A stretch of 64,000 bases of DNA, taken from DAIDKA01 sp036489445. GTDB taxonomy: Bacteria; Pseudomonadota; Gammaproteobacteria; Steroidobacterales; Steroidobacteraceae. Positions within the stretch are counted from its first letter, which is position 1; every line of letters begins with the position of its first letter. The stretch covers positions 59,545 to 123,544 of the forward strand of contig DASXFV010000095.1 of the NCBI GenBank assembly GCA_036489445.1, in the 5' to 3' direction. The position numbers were made by a program, and so were the translations under genes. The notes under the pieces are model-generated. The model was not told where the DNA came from. It made no database searches and saw only the letters and a list, made by a program, of their open reading frames with translations. This document shows, in pieces, positions 17,286 to 25,472 of this stretch.

Positions 17286-18323
17286 ATGATAACGGCAACC
17301 ACCCTGGGCCGCCAGCCGGCCGCAACCAGCACCTGGCAGCATGAACTCGCCGGCGCCATTACGCAGCCGCTGGCACTGGCGCAGGCCCTGGGCCTGGATC
17401 CGGGCCTGTTTCCGGCTGCCGCCCAGGCTGGCGCACTGTTCCGGCTGCGCGTCCCCCTGAGCTTCGTCAACCGCATGCGGCCCGGCGACCCGGCAGACCC
17501 CCTGCTGCGCCAGGTCATGCCGGTGGCGGCGGAACTGGCCGAGCTGCCCGGTTTCGGGCCCGATCCCCTGGCGGAGCGTCAGGCCTTCAAGGCCCCGGGA
17601 CTGCTGCAGAAGTACCGGGGCCGGGCATTGCTCATCGCCACCGGCGCCTGTGCGGTCCACTGCCGCTACTGCTTCCGGCGTGAATTTCCCTACCCCGAAC
17701 AGATCGGCAACGACGCCCTGCAGCAGGCCCTGGATGCCATCGCAGCGGATGCCAGCGTGGAAGAGGTGATCCTGAGCGGCGGGGACCCCCTGAGCCTCAG
17801 CGATGCGCGGCTGCGGGCGCTGACTGACCGGCTGGCGCAGATTCCCCATCTGCGTCGGCTGCGGCTGCATACCCGGCTGCCGGTGGTGCTGCCCGCCCGC
17901 GTGGATGCCGGACTGCTGCAGTGGCTGCGCAGCCTGCCGTGGCCGGTGGCCGTGGTTCTGCACAGCAATCACGGCAATGAAATCGATGCCAGCCTCCAGG
18001 CGGCATGCGCCCGGTTGCGCGCCGCCGGGGCGACGCTGCTCAACCAGACGGTGTTGCTGCGCGGGGTCAACGACTCCGTCGCCGCGCTGTCGGAGCTGTC
18101 GCAGCGGCTGTTTGCAGCCGGCGTGCTGCCTTACTACCTGCATATGCTCGATCGGGTACGCGGGGCCGCCCACTTCGAAGTGTCCGAGGGGACCGCGCAG
18201 CAATTGGTGGGCGAACTGGCGGCGAGCCTGTCGGGCTACCTGGTGCCACGCCTGGTGCGCGAAGTACCCGGGGCACCTGCGAAGCTGCCCCTGGCGCCGC
18301 AATTTCCGCCTTGGAAAATGTGA
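17286..18323 (+). CDS. epmB: EF-P-specific lysine 2,3-aminomutase EpmB
   Basis: Radical-SAM, PLP-dependent aminomutase that converts L-alpha-lysine to (R)-beta-lysine for EF-P modification. The 345 residues carry the Fe-S motif C122-x3-C126-x2-C129 (CAVHCRYC), LSGGDPL, and a short C-terminal region typical of YjeK rather than the longer catabolic KamA enzymes. The ATG at 17286 faces efp. The complete EpmA/EF-P/EpmB set lies within 2.7 kb. Confidence 0.96.
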   Translation: MITATTLGRQPAATSTWQHELAGAITQPLALAQALGLDPGLFPAAAQAGALFRLRVPLSFVNRMRPGDPADPLLRQVMPVAAELAELPGFGPDPLAERQAFKAPGLLQKYRGRALLIATGACAVHCRYCFRREFPYPEQIGNDALQQALDAIAADASVEEVILSGGDPLSLSDARLRALTDRLAQIPHLRRLRLHTRLPVVLPARVDAGLLQWLRSLPWPVAVVLHSNHGNEIDASLQAACARLRAAGATLLNQTVLLRGVNDSVAALSELSQRLFAAGVLPYYLHMLDRVRGAAHFEVSEGTAQQLVGELAASLSGYLVPRLVREVPGAPAKLPLAPQFPPWKM

Positions 18324-18381
18324 GACCCGTCGCACGCGGAGCCTTGCAGGTCCGGTGCTAAACTGCCGCGTGAATAACCTC

Positions 18382-18397
18382 GGCGCCGCGCGGCGCC
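18382..18397 (+). repeat. GC-rich leader hairpin before the fimX-like gene
   Basis: GGCGCC (18382-18387) and GGCGCC (18392-18397) flank a GCGC loop and end 7 nt before the putative AGGA ribosome-binding site (18405-18408). There is no T-run, so it is not a standard terminator for epmB. It could modulate initiation of the downstream gene; this is inference only. Confidence 0.35.
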
Positions 18398-18415
18398 TGC
18401 CCTCAGGATGTGCCT

Positions 18416-20494
18416 TTGTCCGAACAGAATGCAGTGCCGTTGATCGTGCTGTCCGCTACGCGTGATCCCGTCGAGGTGATCAACGGCGTGCTGCGGCGAG
18501 CGGGTCATGCGGCGCATTGCACCTGGATTCCGGCACTGCGGGACCTCGGCGATGCGCTCACCCAGCTGAACCCCGAACTGATCCTGCACTACGAGCCGAC
18601 GGCAGAGGATCTGGTGGCCGCGGTCACCATTCGCGATCAGACCGCAAGTTCCGTGCCGCTGATTGTCATAGACGATTCCGTGACCGAGGCGCGCATCGCC
18701 GATGCCATGCTCAAGGGTGCGCGCGATGTCGTGTCATCCAGCAGCCCCGAGCGCCTGCAGGCGGTGATGTCACGGGAGCTGCGCTCGTACCGCATGGAGC
18801 GCGCCCTGGAAGGCACGCTGCGCACGGCGCGGGACGCGCGCCGCCAGCTGGCCTCGGTACTGCAGCATTCCAATGACGCCATCGCCCAGGTGCAGGAAGG
18901 CATCCTGGTCGATGCCAACTCTTCCTGGCTGACGCTGTTCGGTTATGAGCTGGCGGGCCTCGCCGGGCAGCCCATCATGGATCTGTTCGAGCAGACCACC
19001 CACGCAGCGCTGAAAGGCGCGCTGGCCGCCTGTCTGCAAGGTCGCTGGAGCAACCACCCCTTGAGTGCGGCGATCCGCTTCGCCGACGGCACCCACCACC
19101 AGTTCGACCTGGTGCTGGCGCTGGGCGAACACGACGGCGAGCCGTGCGTGCAATTGATCGTCGCGTCGCACAAACACGAAGAGAACAAGCTGGAGGAGGA
19201 ACTGGCGGACGCGGTGCGCCGCGATCCCACCACGGGGCTGCTGTATCGAATGCCCATGCTCCAGGCCGTCAACGAACAGCTCGCCACAGCCGTGCGGGGC
19301 GGCGTGCGCTATTTCGCCGTCGTCAAACCGGACCGCTTCACCACCGTGGAGCGCGATGTGGGCCTGTACGCCAGCGAGGATGTGCTCTCGGCCTTCACCA
19401 CGCTGCTGCGTGAAGGTCTGCATGCCAATGAGATCATCGGCCGCCTGGGCGGTACCAGCGTGCTGGTGCTGCTGGAACGCGGCAACGATCACGACATCGA
19501 GGCCTGGGGTGCGCAGCTGGTGGCGCGCGTGGCCCGCCATGTCGTGCCGGTCGGGGAAAAGTCCCTGTCCATCACCTGCTCGGTGGGACTGAGTCTGGTG
19601 CCAACCATCGTGGCGCAGCCCGATCAGCCGGCGCCCCAGGCCGATGCCGATGCGGCCATCGCCGATGCGCTCGATGCATGCGCCAACGCTCAGCAGCGCG
19701 GCGGCAACCAGGTCGCCCTCTCCGACAAGTCGGACAACGATAGCCGCGTGAAGGCGTACGACCAGGTGTGGGTCAAACACATCAAAGCGGCCCTCATGGA
19801 GAACCGCTTCCGGCTGGTGCAACAGCCGATCGCGAGCCTCCACGGTGGTGATCACGCCATGTATGACGTGCTGTTGCGCATGCTGGACGTGAACGGCAAG
19901 GAAGTGCTGCCCGGGGAATTCATGCCCGCCGCCGAACGCAATGACCTGCTGAAAAACGTCGATCGCTGGGTGGTGGGAGCGTCATTGTCCTTCGCCGCGC
20001 AGCGCAAGCCCGGGTGTCTGTTCGTGCGCATGTCGCAGGACACCATCAAGGACGCCTCATTCCTGGGCTGGGTGGACAACCAGGTCCGCGCCACCCGCTC
20101 GGAGCCCCAGAGGGTGTGCTTCCAGGCTCCAGAGGACGTGGTGGCGAGCCACCTGGACCGCGTGCAGAAGCTGAGTATGGAACTGCGCAATCGCGGCTTC
20201 CGCTTTGCCGTCGAGCGCTTCGGGTCCGGCCGCGATCCGCAGGGGCTCATGGACTCCCTGCCCATCAACTACGTGAAGATCGACGGCGCCCTGGTGCAGG
20301 GCCTCACCAGCAACCAGGAACTGCAGCAGCGCGTGCGCACGCTGGTGGAGCAGGCGAAGTCACACAACATCGAAACCATTGCCGAGCGCGTCGAGGATGC
20401 GAACACCATGGCGGTGCTGTGGCAGCTGGGCGTGCAGTACATCCAGGGCTACCTGGTGCACGCGCCCGAAGAGATCGTGCTGGCCGAACGCTAG
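18416..20494 (+). CDS. fimX: FimX-like receiver-PAS-degenerate GGDEF-degenerate EAL protein
   Basis: Probable non-enzymatic c-di-GMP receptor controlling type IV pili. Numbered from a TTG at 18416 (692 aa), domains are a receiver-like region 1-120, PAS about 145-250, GGDEF about 265-430 and EAL about 440-690. The GGDEF signature is replaced by GGTSV (345-349), EAL by DVL (LLR follows, about 484), and the catalytic DDFG-type motif by ERFGSG (600-605). It should therefore neither make nor cleave c-di-GMP, as reported for Pseudomonas FimX. TTG is preferred because AGGA lies 7 nt upstream; the GTG at 18410 is too close. Its stop abuts that of the convergent oxidoreductase gene. Confidence 0.85.
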   Translation: MSEQNAVPLIVLSATRDPVEVINGVLRRAGHAAHCTWIPALRDLGDALTQLNPELILHYEPTAEDLVAAVTIRDQTASSVPLIVIDDSVTEARIADAMLKGARDVVSSSSPERLQAVMSRELRSYRMERALEGTLRTARDARRQLASVLQHSNDAIAQVQEGILVDANSSWLTLFGYELAGLAGQPIMDLFEQTTHAALKGALAACLQGRWSNHPLSAAIRFADGTHHQFDLVLALGEHDGEPCVQLIVASHKHEENKLEEELADAVRRDPTTGLLYRMPMLQAVNEQLATAVRGGVRYFAVVKPDRFTTVERDVGLYASEDVLSAFTTLLREGLHANEIIGRLGGTSVLVLLERGNDHDIEAWGAQLVARVARHVVPVGEKSLSITCSVGLSLVPTIVAQPDQPAPQADADAAIADALDACANAQQRGGNQVALSDKSDNDSRVKAYDQVWVKHIKAALMENRFRLVQQPIASLHGGDHAMYDVLLRMLDVNGKEVLPGEFMPAAERNDLLKNVDRWVVGASLSFAAQRKPGCLFVRMSQDTIKDASFLGWVDNQVRATRSEPQRVCFQAPEDVVASHLDRVQKLSMELRNRGFRFAVERFGSGRDPQGLMDSLPINYVKIDGALVQGLTSNQELQQRVRTLVEQAKSHNIETIAERVEDANTMAVLWQLGVQYIQGYLVHAPEEIVLAER

Positions 20495-21502
20495 TCACCC
20501 GGCCAGCAGCGGGGCGACCTCGAACGCAAACAGGCGCGCCGAGTGCTGCGCGAATTCCAGCCGCATGTCGCCGAACATCATCTGGCACAGGAAGAAATTC
20601 CCGCCCACCGCTGCCGTTTGCGCGCGCACGTACTCGGCCACCCGCTGCGCGGTTCCGGCGATTCCCATGCCGTTGGCTTCCATCTCATCCCACTGCGTCG
20701 GTATGGTCATGGGCAAGGCAATGCCGCGCCGGTCCCACAGCGCCGACAAGGACGCGCGCCAGCGGGGAAATGCCGCGCGGGCCGCGACCAGGGCTTCCGC
20801 ATCGGTCTCGGCGACCACGACATGGCGGCACACGCCCATGAAGGGCAGATCCTGGCTGAGCCTGCCGAGGGCCTCCCACTCCTGCCGAAAGCGCTGCAGA
20901 GCCCCGTGCGCCAATGCCGCGGGTCGCAGCGAGATCACATTGGCCGCCACCGCTGCCGCCCAGACCGCAGCATCCGGATTTCCCAGCCCGTACCACAGCG
21001 GTGGCCGCGGCTTCTGCAGACACTGCAGCACCATGGGAAAATCGCGCACCTGGAAATATTCCCCGACGAAGTCGACCTTCGCAGAGGTGAGCGCCGCCAG
21101 CACGATGTCGCGGGCCTCCTCGTACCGCTTGCCCGTCGTCGCCGGATCGACACCATAGAGCTCCTGCTCGATGGCCACGGCACCCCGGCCCATACCCACC
21201 TGCAGCCGCCCCCCGCTCAACTGATCGAGCATGCAGATTTCCTCTGCCAGTCGCATCGGGTGGTACAAGGCGGCCACATAGACCATGGGTCCGAAGCGCA
21301 GCCGGCGGGTGCGCTGCGCCACCGCGGACAGATACACATTCGGGGAGGGCGCGAACCCCAGCGGTGTGCCGTGGTGTTCGGCAACGTGATAGGAATAAAA
21401 GCCCAGTTGATCCAGGGTCTCGGTAAAGCTCAGGCGCGCGGCATAGTGCTCGTGCGGTGCGCGGCCGCTGTCATCGAGGTGGTCCATGACACCGAACTTC
21501 AT
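20495..21502 (-). CDS. Luciferase-like (LLM class) flavin-dependent oxidoreductase
   Basis: A TIM-barrel flavin (FMN or F420) oxidoreductase of 335 residues; the substrate is unknown. Family signatures are visible: YHVAEHH near residue 40, the LSGGRLQVGMGRGA stretch near 97-110, and a C-terminal GTAQRVAEYV helix. It starts at an ATG 4 nt after ispA, so it is very probably the last gene of idi-hpnH-ispA-LLM. That position suggests work on an isoprenoid or hopanoid, or on a side product, but nothing in the sequence proves it. An FMN monooxygenase acting on unrelated compounds is equally possible. Confidence 0.85.
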   Translation of the reverse strand: MKFGVMDHLDDSGRAPHEHYAARLSFTETLDQLGFYSYHVAEHHGTPLGFAPSPNVYLSAVAQRTRRLRFGPMVYVAALYHPMRLAEEICMLDQLSGGRLQVGMGRGAVAIEQELYGVDPATTGKRYEEARDIVLAALTSAKVDFVGEYFQVRDFPMVLQCLQKPRPPLWYGLGNPDAAVWAAAVAANVISLRPAALAHGALQRFRQEWEALGRLSQDLPFMGVCRHVVVAETDAEALVAARAAFPRWRASLSALWDRRGIALPMTIPTQWDEMEANGMGIAGTAQRVAEYVRAQTAAVGGNFFLCQMMFGDMRLEFAQHSARLFAFEVAPLLAG

Positions 21503-21506
21503 AGGC

Positions 21507-22424
21507 TTATGACTGGCGCTTCAGTAACCATTCAGCCAGCAGCCGCAGCGGCTCGGCCTGCGCGCCGAACGGCGTCAGGGCTGCCAGCGCCTCGCTATGC
21601 AGCTTCTGCATGCGCGCCTGCGAGGCCGCTACGCCCAGGACGGCAGGATAAGTGGGTTTGGCGCGCGCGCTGTCGGCTCCCGTGGCCTTGCCCAGTGTGG
21701 ACACATCCCCCAGCACATCGAGCAGGTCATCCTGGATCTGGAAGGCAAGCCCGATTGCAGTCGCGAAATGCCTCAGCTGCTGCAACAGTGCGGCGCTCAA
21801 TGTCGGCACGCAGGCGGCCGCCATCATCACGCTCACCTTGATCAAGGCACCGGTCTTGCGCGCATGCATCTGTTCGACCTCGGCGATGCCAATCGCCTGG
21901 CCCTGCACGGACAGATCAATGGCCTGGCCACCGGCCATGCCGAAAGTCCCGCTGGCTTCGGCCAGCAGGTCAATGAGTTTCAGGCGGATCGCCGGATCTG
22001 CCGGCAGTTGCGGATCGCGCGCCAGCAGCTGAAACGCCAGGGGCTGCAACGCATCGCCCACCAGGACGGCGGTGGCCTCATCGTAGGCCTTGTGGCAGGT
22101 GGGGCGGCCGCGGCGCAGATCATCATCATCCATGGCCGGCAGGTCATCGTGGACCAGGGAGTACACGTGCACCAGTTCGATGGCGCAGGCCGCAGCCTCC
22201 ACCTGAGCCTCTTCCAGACCCAGCGTGCGGCCGGTGGCGAAAACCAGGGCGGGGCGGATGCGCTTGCCACCGCCCAGTACGCTGTAGCGCATCGCCTCGT
22301 GCAGGCGCGTCGGGACCTCATCAGCCCCCGGCAGGCGGCGGCCCAGTGCCTGCTCCATGCGCGTCTGCCATTGAGTCAGCTGCTCACCGAAGGCGGCGAG
22401 TTCGCCGCGCCCCTGCGTCGTCAA
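21507..22424 (-). CDS. ispA: Farnesyl diphosphate synthase IspA
   Basis: Condenses DMAPP with two IPP to give farnesyl diphosphate, the precursor for squalene and quinones. The 305 residues have the first Asp-rich motif DDLPAMDD (93-100), with the two-residue insertion of bacterial FPP synthases, and the second motif QDDLLD. The start is a TTG at 22424 that overlaps the hpnH stop (TTGA), with GAGGGTGA upstream. ispA usually sits between xseB and dxs; here those two are adjacent at 40 kb and ispA has moved into the hopanoid locus. Geranylgeranyl specificity cannot be fully excluded. Confidence 0.93.
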   Translation of the reverse strand: MTTQGRGELAAFGEQLTQWQTRMEQALGRRLPGADEVPTRLHEAMRYSVLGGGKRIRPALVFATGRTLGLEEAQVEAAACAIELVHVYSLVHDDLPAMDDDDLRRGRPTCHKAYDEATAVLVGDALQPLAFQLLARDPQLPADPAIRLKLIDLLAEASGTFGMAGGQAIDLSVQGQAIGIAEVEQMHARKTGALIKVSVMMAAACVPTLSAALLQQLRHFATAIGLAFQIQDDLLDVLGDVSTLGKATGADSARAKPTYPAVLGVAASQARMQKLHSEALAALTPFGAQAEPLRLLAEWLLKRQS

Positions 22425-23569
22425 AGCAAATCACCCTCGGCCTTGCGATCGGGACGCTTGATGGCATCCACCGAGATGCGGATTTCAGTGGCGGGGGCGC
22501 TGCCATTTTCAAAATTCAGCGCCGGGTCTGGCGCCATGGGTCCGAACACCTTCGGGCCGCGCAGCGACGTCAGCAATGCCTTCAGCGGATGACGGAATGC
22601 ATCGTTGACGGCCGTGCCTTCAAAGCCGCAGTGCGCCATGCAGTTGTTGCATTTGGCGTTGTTGCCGATGCCGTACTTGTCCCAATCGGTGTCCTCGATC
22701 AGGGACTTGTAGGAGCTCGCATAACCCTCGTCCGTGAGCAGGTAGCAGGGACGCTGCCAGCCGAACACGTTGTAGGTGGGATTGCTCCAGGGCGTGCACG
22801 CATAGGACTGGTTGCCTGCCAGGAAGTCCAGGAACAGCGAGGAGTGATTGAACGTCCAGGTGCGGCGCCGATCGCCCTGCTTCTGCCGCTTGAACACTTC
22901 GCGGAACAGGCGCTTGCTCGCGCTGCGGCCCAGGAATACATCCTGGCGCGGCGCATGCTCATAGCTGAAACCGGGTGACACCGTGATGCCTTCGATACCC
23001 AGCTTCATGGAGGTGTCGAAGAACTCCGCCACCTCGTCCGGATTCTCGCCGCTGAACAACGTGCAGTTGATGGTGACCCGGAAGCCCTTGGAGCGGGCCA
23101 GCTGGATCGCCGCCACGGCCTTCTCGTACACCCCTTCCAGACACACCGACTCATCGTGACGCTCTTTGTTGCCATCCAGATGGATGGAGAACGTCAGGTA
23201 CTTGGAGGGCTGGTAGTCGTCGATATGTTTGGCCAGCAGAATGGCATTGGTGCACAGGTACACGAACTTCTTGCGCGCCACGATGCCGGCGACGATTTGT
23301 GGCATTTCCTTGTGGATCAGCGGCTCGCCACCGGGGATCGAGACCATCGGGGCGCCGCATTCATCGACCGCCTTGAGCGCATCTTCGAGACCGACCCGTT
23401 TTTGCAGGATCTCCTTCGGATAATCGATCTTGCCGCAACCGGCACAGGCCAGATTGCACTGGAACAGGGGCTCCAGCATCAGCACCAGCGGATAATGACG
23501 GTCACGGCGCAGCTTGCGCCCGAAAATATAACTGGCGACCTTGACTTGCTGGATGAGCGGTATGCCCAT
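22421..23569 (-). CDS. hpnH: Hopanoid radical SAM protein HpnH (adenosylhopane synthase)
   Basis: Joins the 5'-deoxyadenosyl group to hopene, giving adenosylhopane, the first side-chain step of C35 hopanoids. The 382-residue protein has the radical SAM cluster motif C38-x3-C42-x2-C45 (CNLACAGC), SIPGGEPLIH, and the C-terminal CNNCMAHCGFEG cluster typical of this SPASM-like subfamily. It lies 45 nt downstream of idi and overlaps ispA. hpnG, the next enzyme of the pathway, lies in the facing unit near 29.5 kb. Confidence 0.96.
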   Translation of the reverse strand: MGIPLIQQVKVASYIFGRKLRRDRHYPLVLMLEPLFQCNLACAGCGKIDYPKEILQKRVGLEDALKAVDECGAPMVSIPGGEPLIHKEMPQIVAGIVARKKFVYLCTNAILLAKHIDDYQPSKYLTFSIHLDGNKERHDESVCLEGVYEKAVAAIQLARSKGFRVTINCTLFSGENPDEVAEFFDTSMKLGIEGITVSPGFSYEHAPRQDVFLGRSASKRLFREVFKRQKQGDRRRTWTFNHSSLFLDFLAGNQSYACTPWSNPTYNVFGWQRPCYLLTDEGYASSYKSLIEDTDWDKYGIGNNAKCNNCMAHCGFEGTAVNDAFRHPLKALLTSLRGPKVFGPMAPDPALNFENGSAPATEIRISVDAIKRPDRKAEGDLL

Positions 23570-23614
23570 GCGGACTCCTGAAAACTGTGGCCGGCTGCCG
23601 GAAGTGAAGGCCTA

Positions 23615-24208
23615 TTATGAACGTCTTGAGACCAATGCGGGGCGGTGATCGTTCCAGACCCGTTCCCATTCCATAATGAACCAGGGCGTAAACGGCACCG
23701 GGCCGCGCTGCGAGAGCTGCGCCTGCAGCCGTTCGGGACTCACCCAGCGCACCCCTGCGATCTCGGCCGGGTCGACCCGCAGGGGGCTGTTGGTGTGCCC
23801 TATATACACTGAGCAGAGCTCGTTTTCCGCCCCATTGGCGTCCCATTGGGCCTGATATTGGAATTTGAACAGGAACTCCAGCGGGCAACGCACGCCTAAT
23901 TCCTCGTAAAGCCGCCGGTGAATGGCCGTCTCCATGCTCTCAAACCGCCGCGGATGACTGCAGCAGCTGTTGGACCAGTACAATGGCCACAGCCGTTTGC
24001 CCGCAGAGCGCTGTTGCAGCAGGAGTTCGCCTTGTGCATTGAAAATGAGCAAAGAGAAAGCCCGGTGTAAGATGCCTCGGCCATCATGGCACTGCGCTTT
24101 GCTCATATGCCCGACCTCGCGGTCAGCCTCATCGACCAGGATGAGGGCATCGGCATCGGCTAACGGATCTACGCCCTTGATTGCAACGTCCACTCGACCA
24201 TCATCCAT
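23615..24208 (-). CDS. idi: Isopentenyl-diphosphate delta-isomerase, type I
   Basis: Interconverts IPP and DMAPP. It is a NUDIX-fold enzyme of 197 residues with the catalytic Cys in SNSCCSHP (C82 or C83) and the acidic catalytic region AENELCSVY. A metal-binding NUDIX helix (RRLYEELGV) is present. The ATG at 24208 is preceded by GAAGGTG at 7 nt; a TTG directly before it is ignored. It is first in a unit with hpnH and ispA and is divergent from hpnI. In organisms using the MEP pathway Idi is not essential; here it probably balances IPP/DMAPP for polyprenyl production. Confidence 0.94.
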   Translation of the reverse strand: MDDGRVDVAIKGVDPLADADALILVDEADREVGHMSKAQCHDGRGILHRAFSLLIFNAQGELLLQQRSAGKRLWPLYWSNSCCSHPRRFESMETAIHRRLYEELGVRCPLEFLFKFQYQAQWDANGAENELCSVYIGHTNSPLRVDPAEIAGVRWVSPERLQAQLSQRGPVPFTPWFIMEWERVWNDHRPALVSRRS

Positions 24209-24212
24209 CAAC

Positions 24213-24241
24213 CAGCACCTTCAATCCTCAGCACCAATCCT
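24213..24241. repeat. Imperfect tandem repeat in the idi/hpnI divergent spacer
   Basis: CAGCACC(TTC)AATCCT occurs at 24213-24228 and again, without the TTC, at 24229-24241. The whole spacer between the two divergent start codons is only 36 bp, so promoters of both units must extend into coding sequence. The repeat could be a paired regulator site or a slippage duplication. Confidence 0.45.
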
Positions 24242-24244
24242 CAG

Positions 24245-25471
24245 ATGATAACCGCCTCGGAAACAGCCGCGCCAGCCTTAACGCCCGCCCTGCCCCTGCT
24301 GGGCTGGGTCGGTGCGCTGCTCGCGGGGCTCGCGGCGCTGTACACGCTGATTGCACTGCTGGGCACGCTGCTGCGACCACGCCGCGCGACACCCTGGCCT
24401 GGCACCGTGCCGCGCTGCGGCGTGAGCATTCTCAAGCCGCTGTGCGGAGCCGAACCGCAGCTGTACGAGTGTCTGCACAGCTTCTGCAGCCAGACCTGGC
24501 CGCAGCTGCAGATCGTGTTTGGGGTGCGTGATCCGGCCGACCCTGCCGTGGCGGTCGTGCGCCGACTACAGCACGAGTTCCCCGAACTTGAGCTGGCCCT
24601 GGTGCTGGATGGCACCCACCATGGCAGCAATGCGAAGGTCAGCAATCTCATCAACATCATGGCCGTCGCCCGCCATGATTATCTGATCATCGTCGACAGC
24701 GACATCCGCGTTGGACCCGGTTACGTGGAACAGGTCGTAGCACCGCTCCTGGAGGCATCGGTGGGCATCGTGACCTGTCCGTATGTGGGACGGCCGCTGC
24801 CGGACCTGTGGTCGCAACTGGGCGCCCAGTTCATCAACGGCTGGTTCGTGCCCTCGGTCTTCGTGGCGGCTTTGTTTGGTTCGCGCGCGTTCGCGTTCGG
24901 CGCCACGATCGCGCTGCGCCGCGAGGTCCTCGATGCCGTCGGCGGGCTGCCCGCGATCGCCGATCAGCTCGCCGATGACTACCGGCTCGGAGAACTTACC
25001 CGCGAGCTCGGTCTGCGTACCGTGCTGTCTGAAGTGGTGGTGGAAACCGTGGTGGAGGAGCGCAGTCTGCAGGACCTGATCGGCCATGAACTGCGCTGGC
25101 TGCGGACCATCAAGGCCGTGCGCCCGCTCGGCTACAGTCTGGCCTTCGTGTCCTTTGCCCTGCCCGTGGCATTGCTTGGCAGCGTACTGGCAGGTCTCGC
25201 GCAGGTCCCCTTGATGGCACTGGGCATCACCGCGCTGCTGCGCCTGGGTTTGCACCTGTACTGGAGTCCCGCCCGGGACCGTTCGACCTGGACCCGACTG
25301 TGGGCCGTGCCGTTGCATGACTGCGTGCTGTTCGGGGTGTGGTGCTGGGCCTTCGTGGGACAGCGCGTGAACTGGCGCCAGAGCAGCTTTCATCTGGCCC
25401 AGGACGGTTCTGTGTACGCCTTGCGGCCCGGCCTGGACAAACGCCTGGCGACCACGCTCGAGAACGAATGA
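24245..25471 (+). CDS. hpnI: Hopanoid glycosyltransferase HpnI
   Basis: GT2-type membrane glycosyltransferase, related to ceramide glucosyltransferases, that adds N-acetylglucosamine to bacteriohopanetetrol. The 408 residues show an N-terminal membrane helix (about 20-43), the nucleotide-sugar motif DSD at 151-153, a KVSNL motif before it, the HELRWLRTIK form of the (Q/R)xxRW acceptor motif, and three C-terminal membrane helices. It is followed by hpnK after a 1-nt gap. hpnI-hpnK-hpnL is a known order in hopanoid loci. Confidence 0.93.
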   Translation: MITASETAAPALTPALPLLGWVGALLAGLAALYTLIALLGTLLRPRRATPWPGTVPRCGVSILKPLCGAEPQLYECLHSFCSQTWPQLQIVFGVRDPADPAVAVVRRLQHEFPELELALVLDGTHHGSNAKVSNLINIMAVARHDYLIIVDSDIRVGPGYVEQVVAPLLEASVGIVTCPYVGRPLPDLWSQLGAQFINGWFVPSVFVAALFGSRAFAFGATIALRREVLDAVGGLPAIADQLADDYRLGELTRELGLRTVLSEVVVETVVEERSLQDLIGHELRWLRTIKAVRPLGYSLAFVSFALPVALLGSVLAGLAQVPLMALGITALLRLGLHLYWSPARDRSTWTRLWAVPLHDCVLFGVWCWAFVGQRVNWRQSSFHLAQDGSVYALRPGLDKRLATTLENE

Positions 25472-25472
25472 A

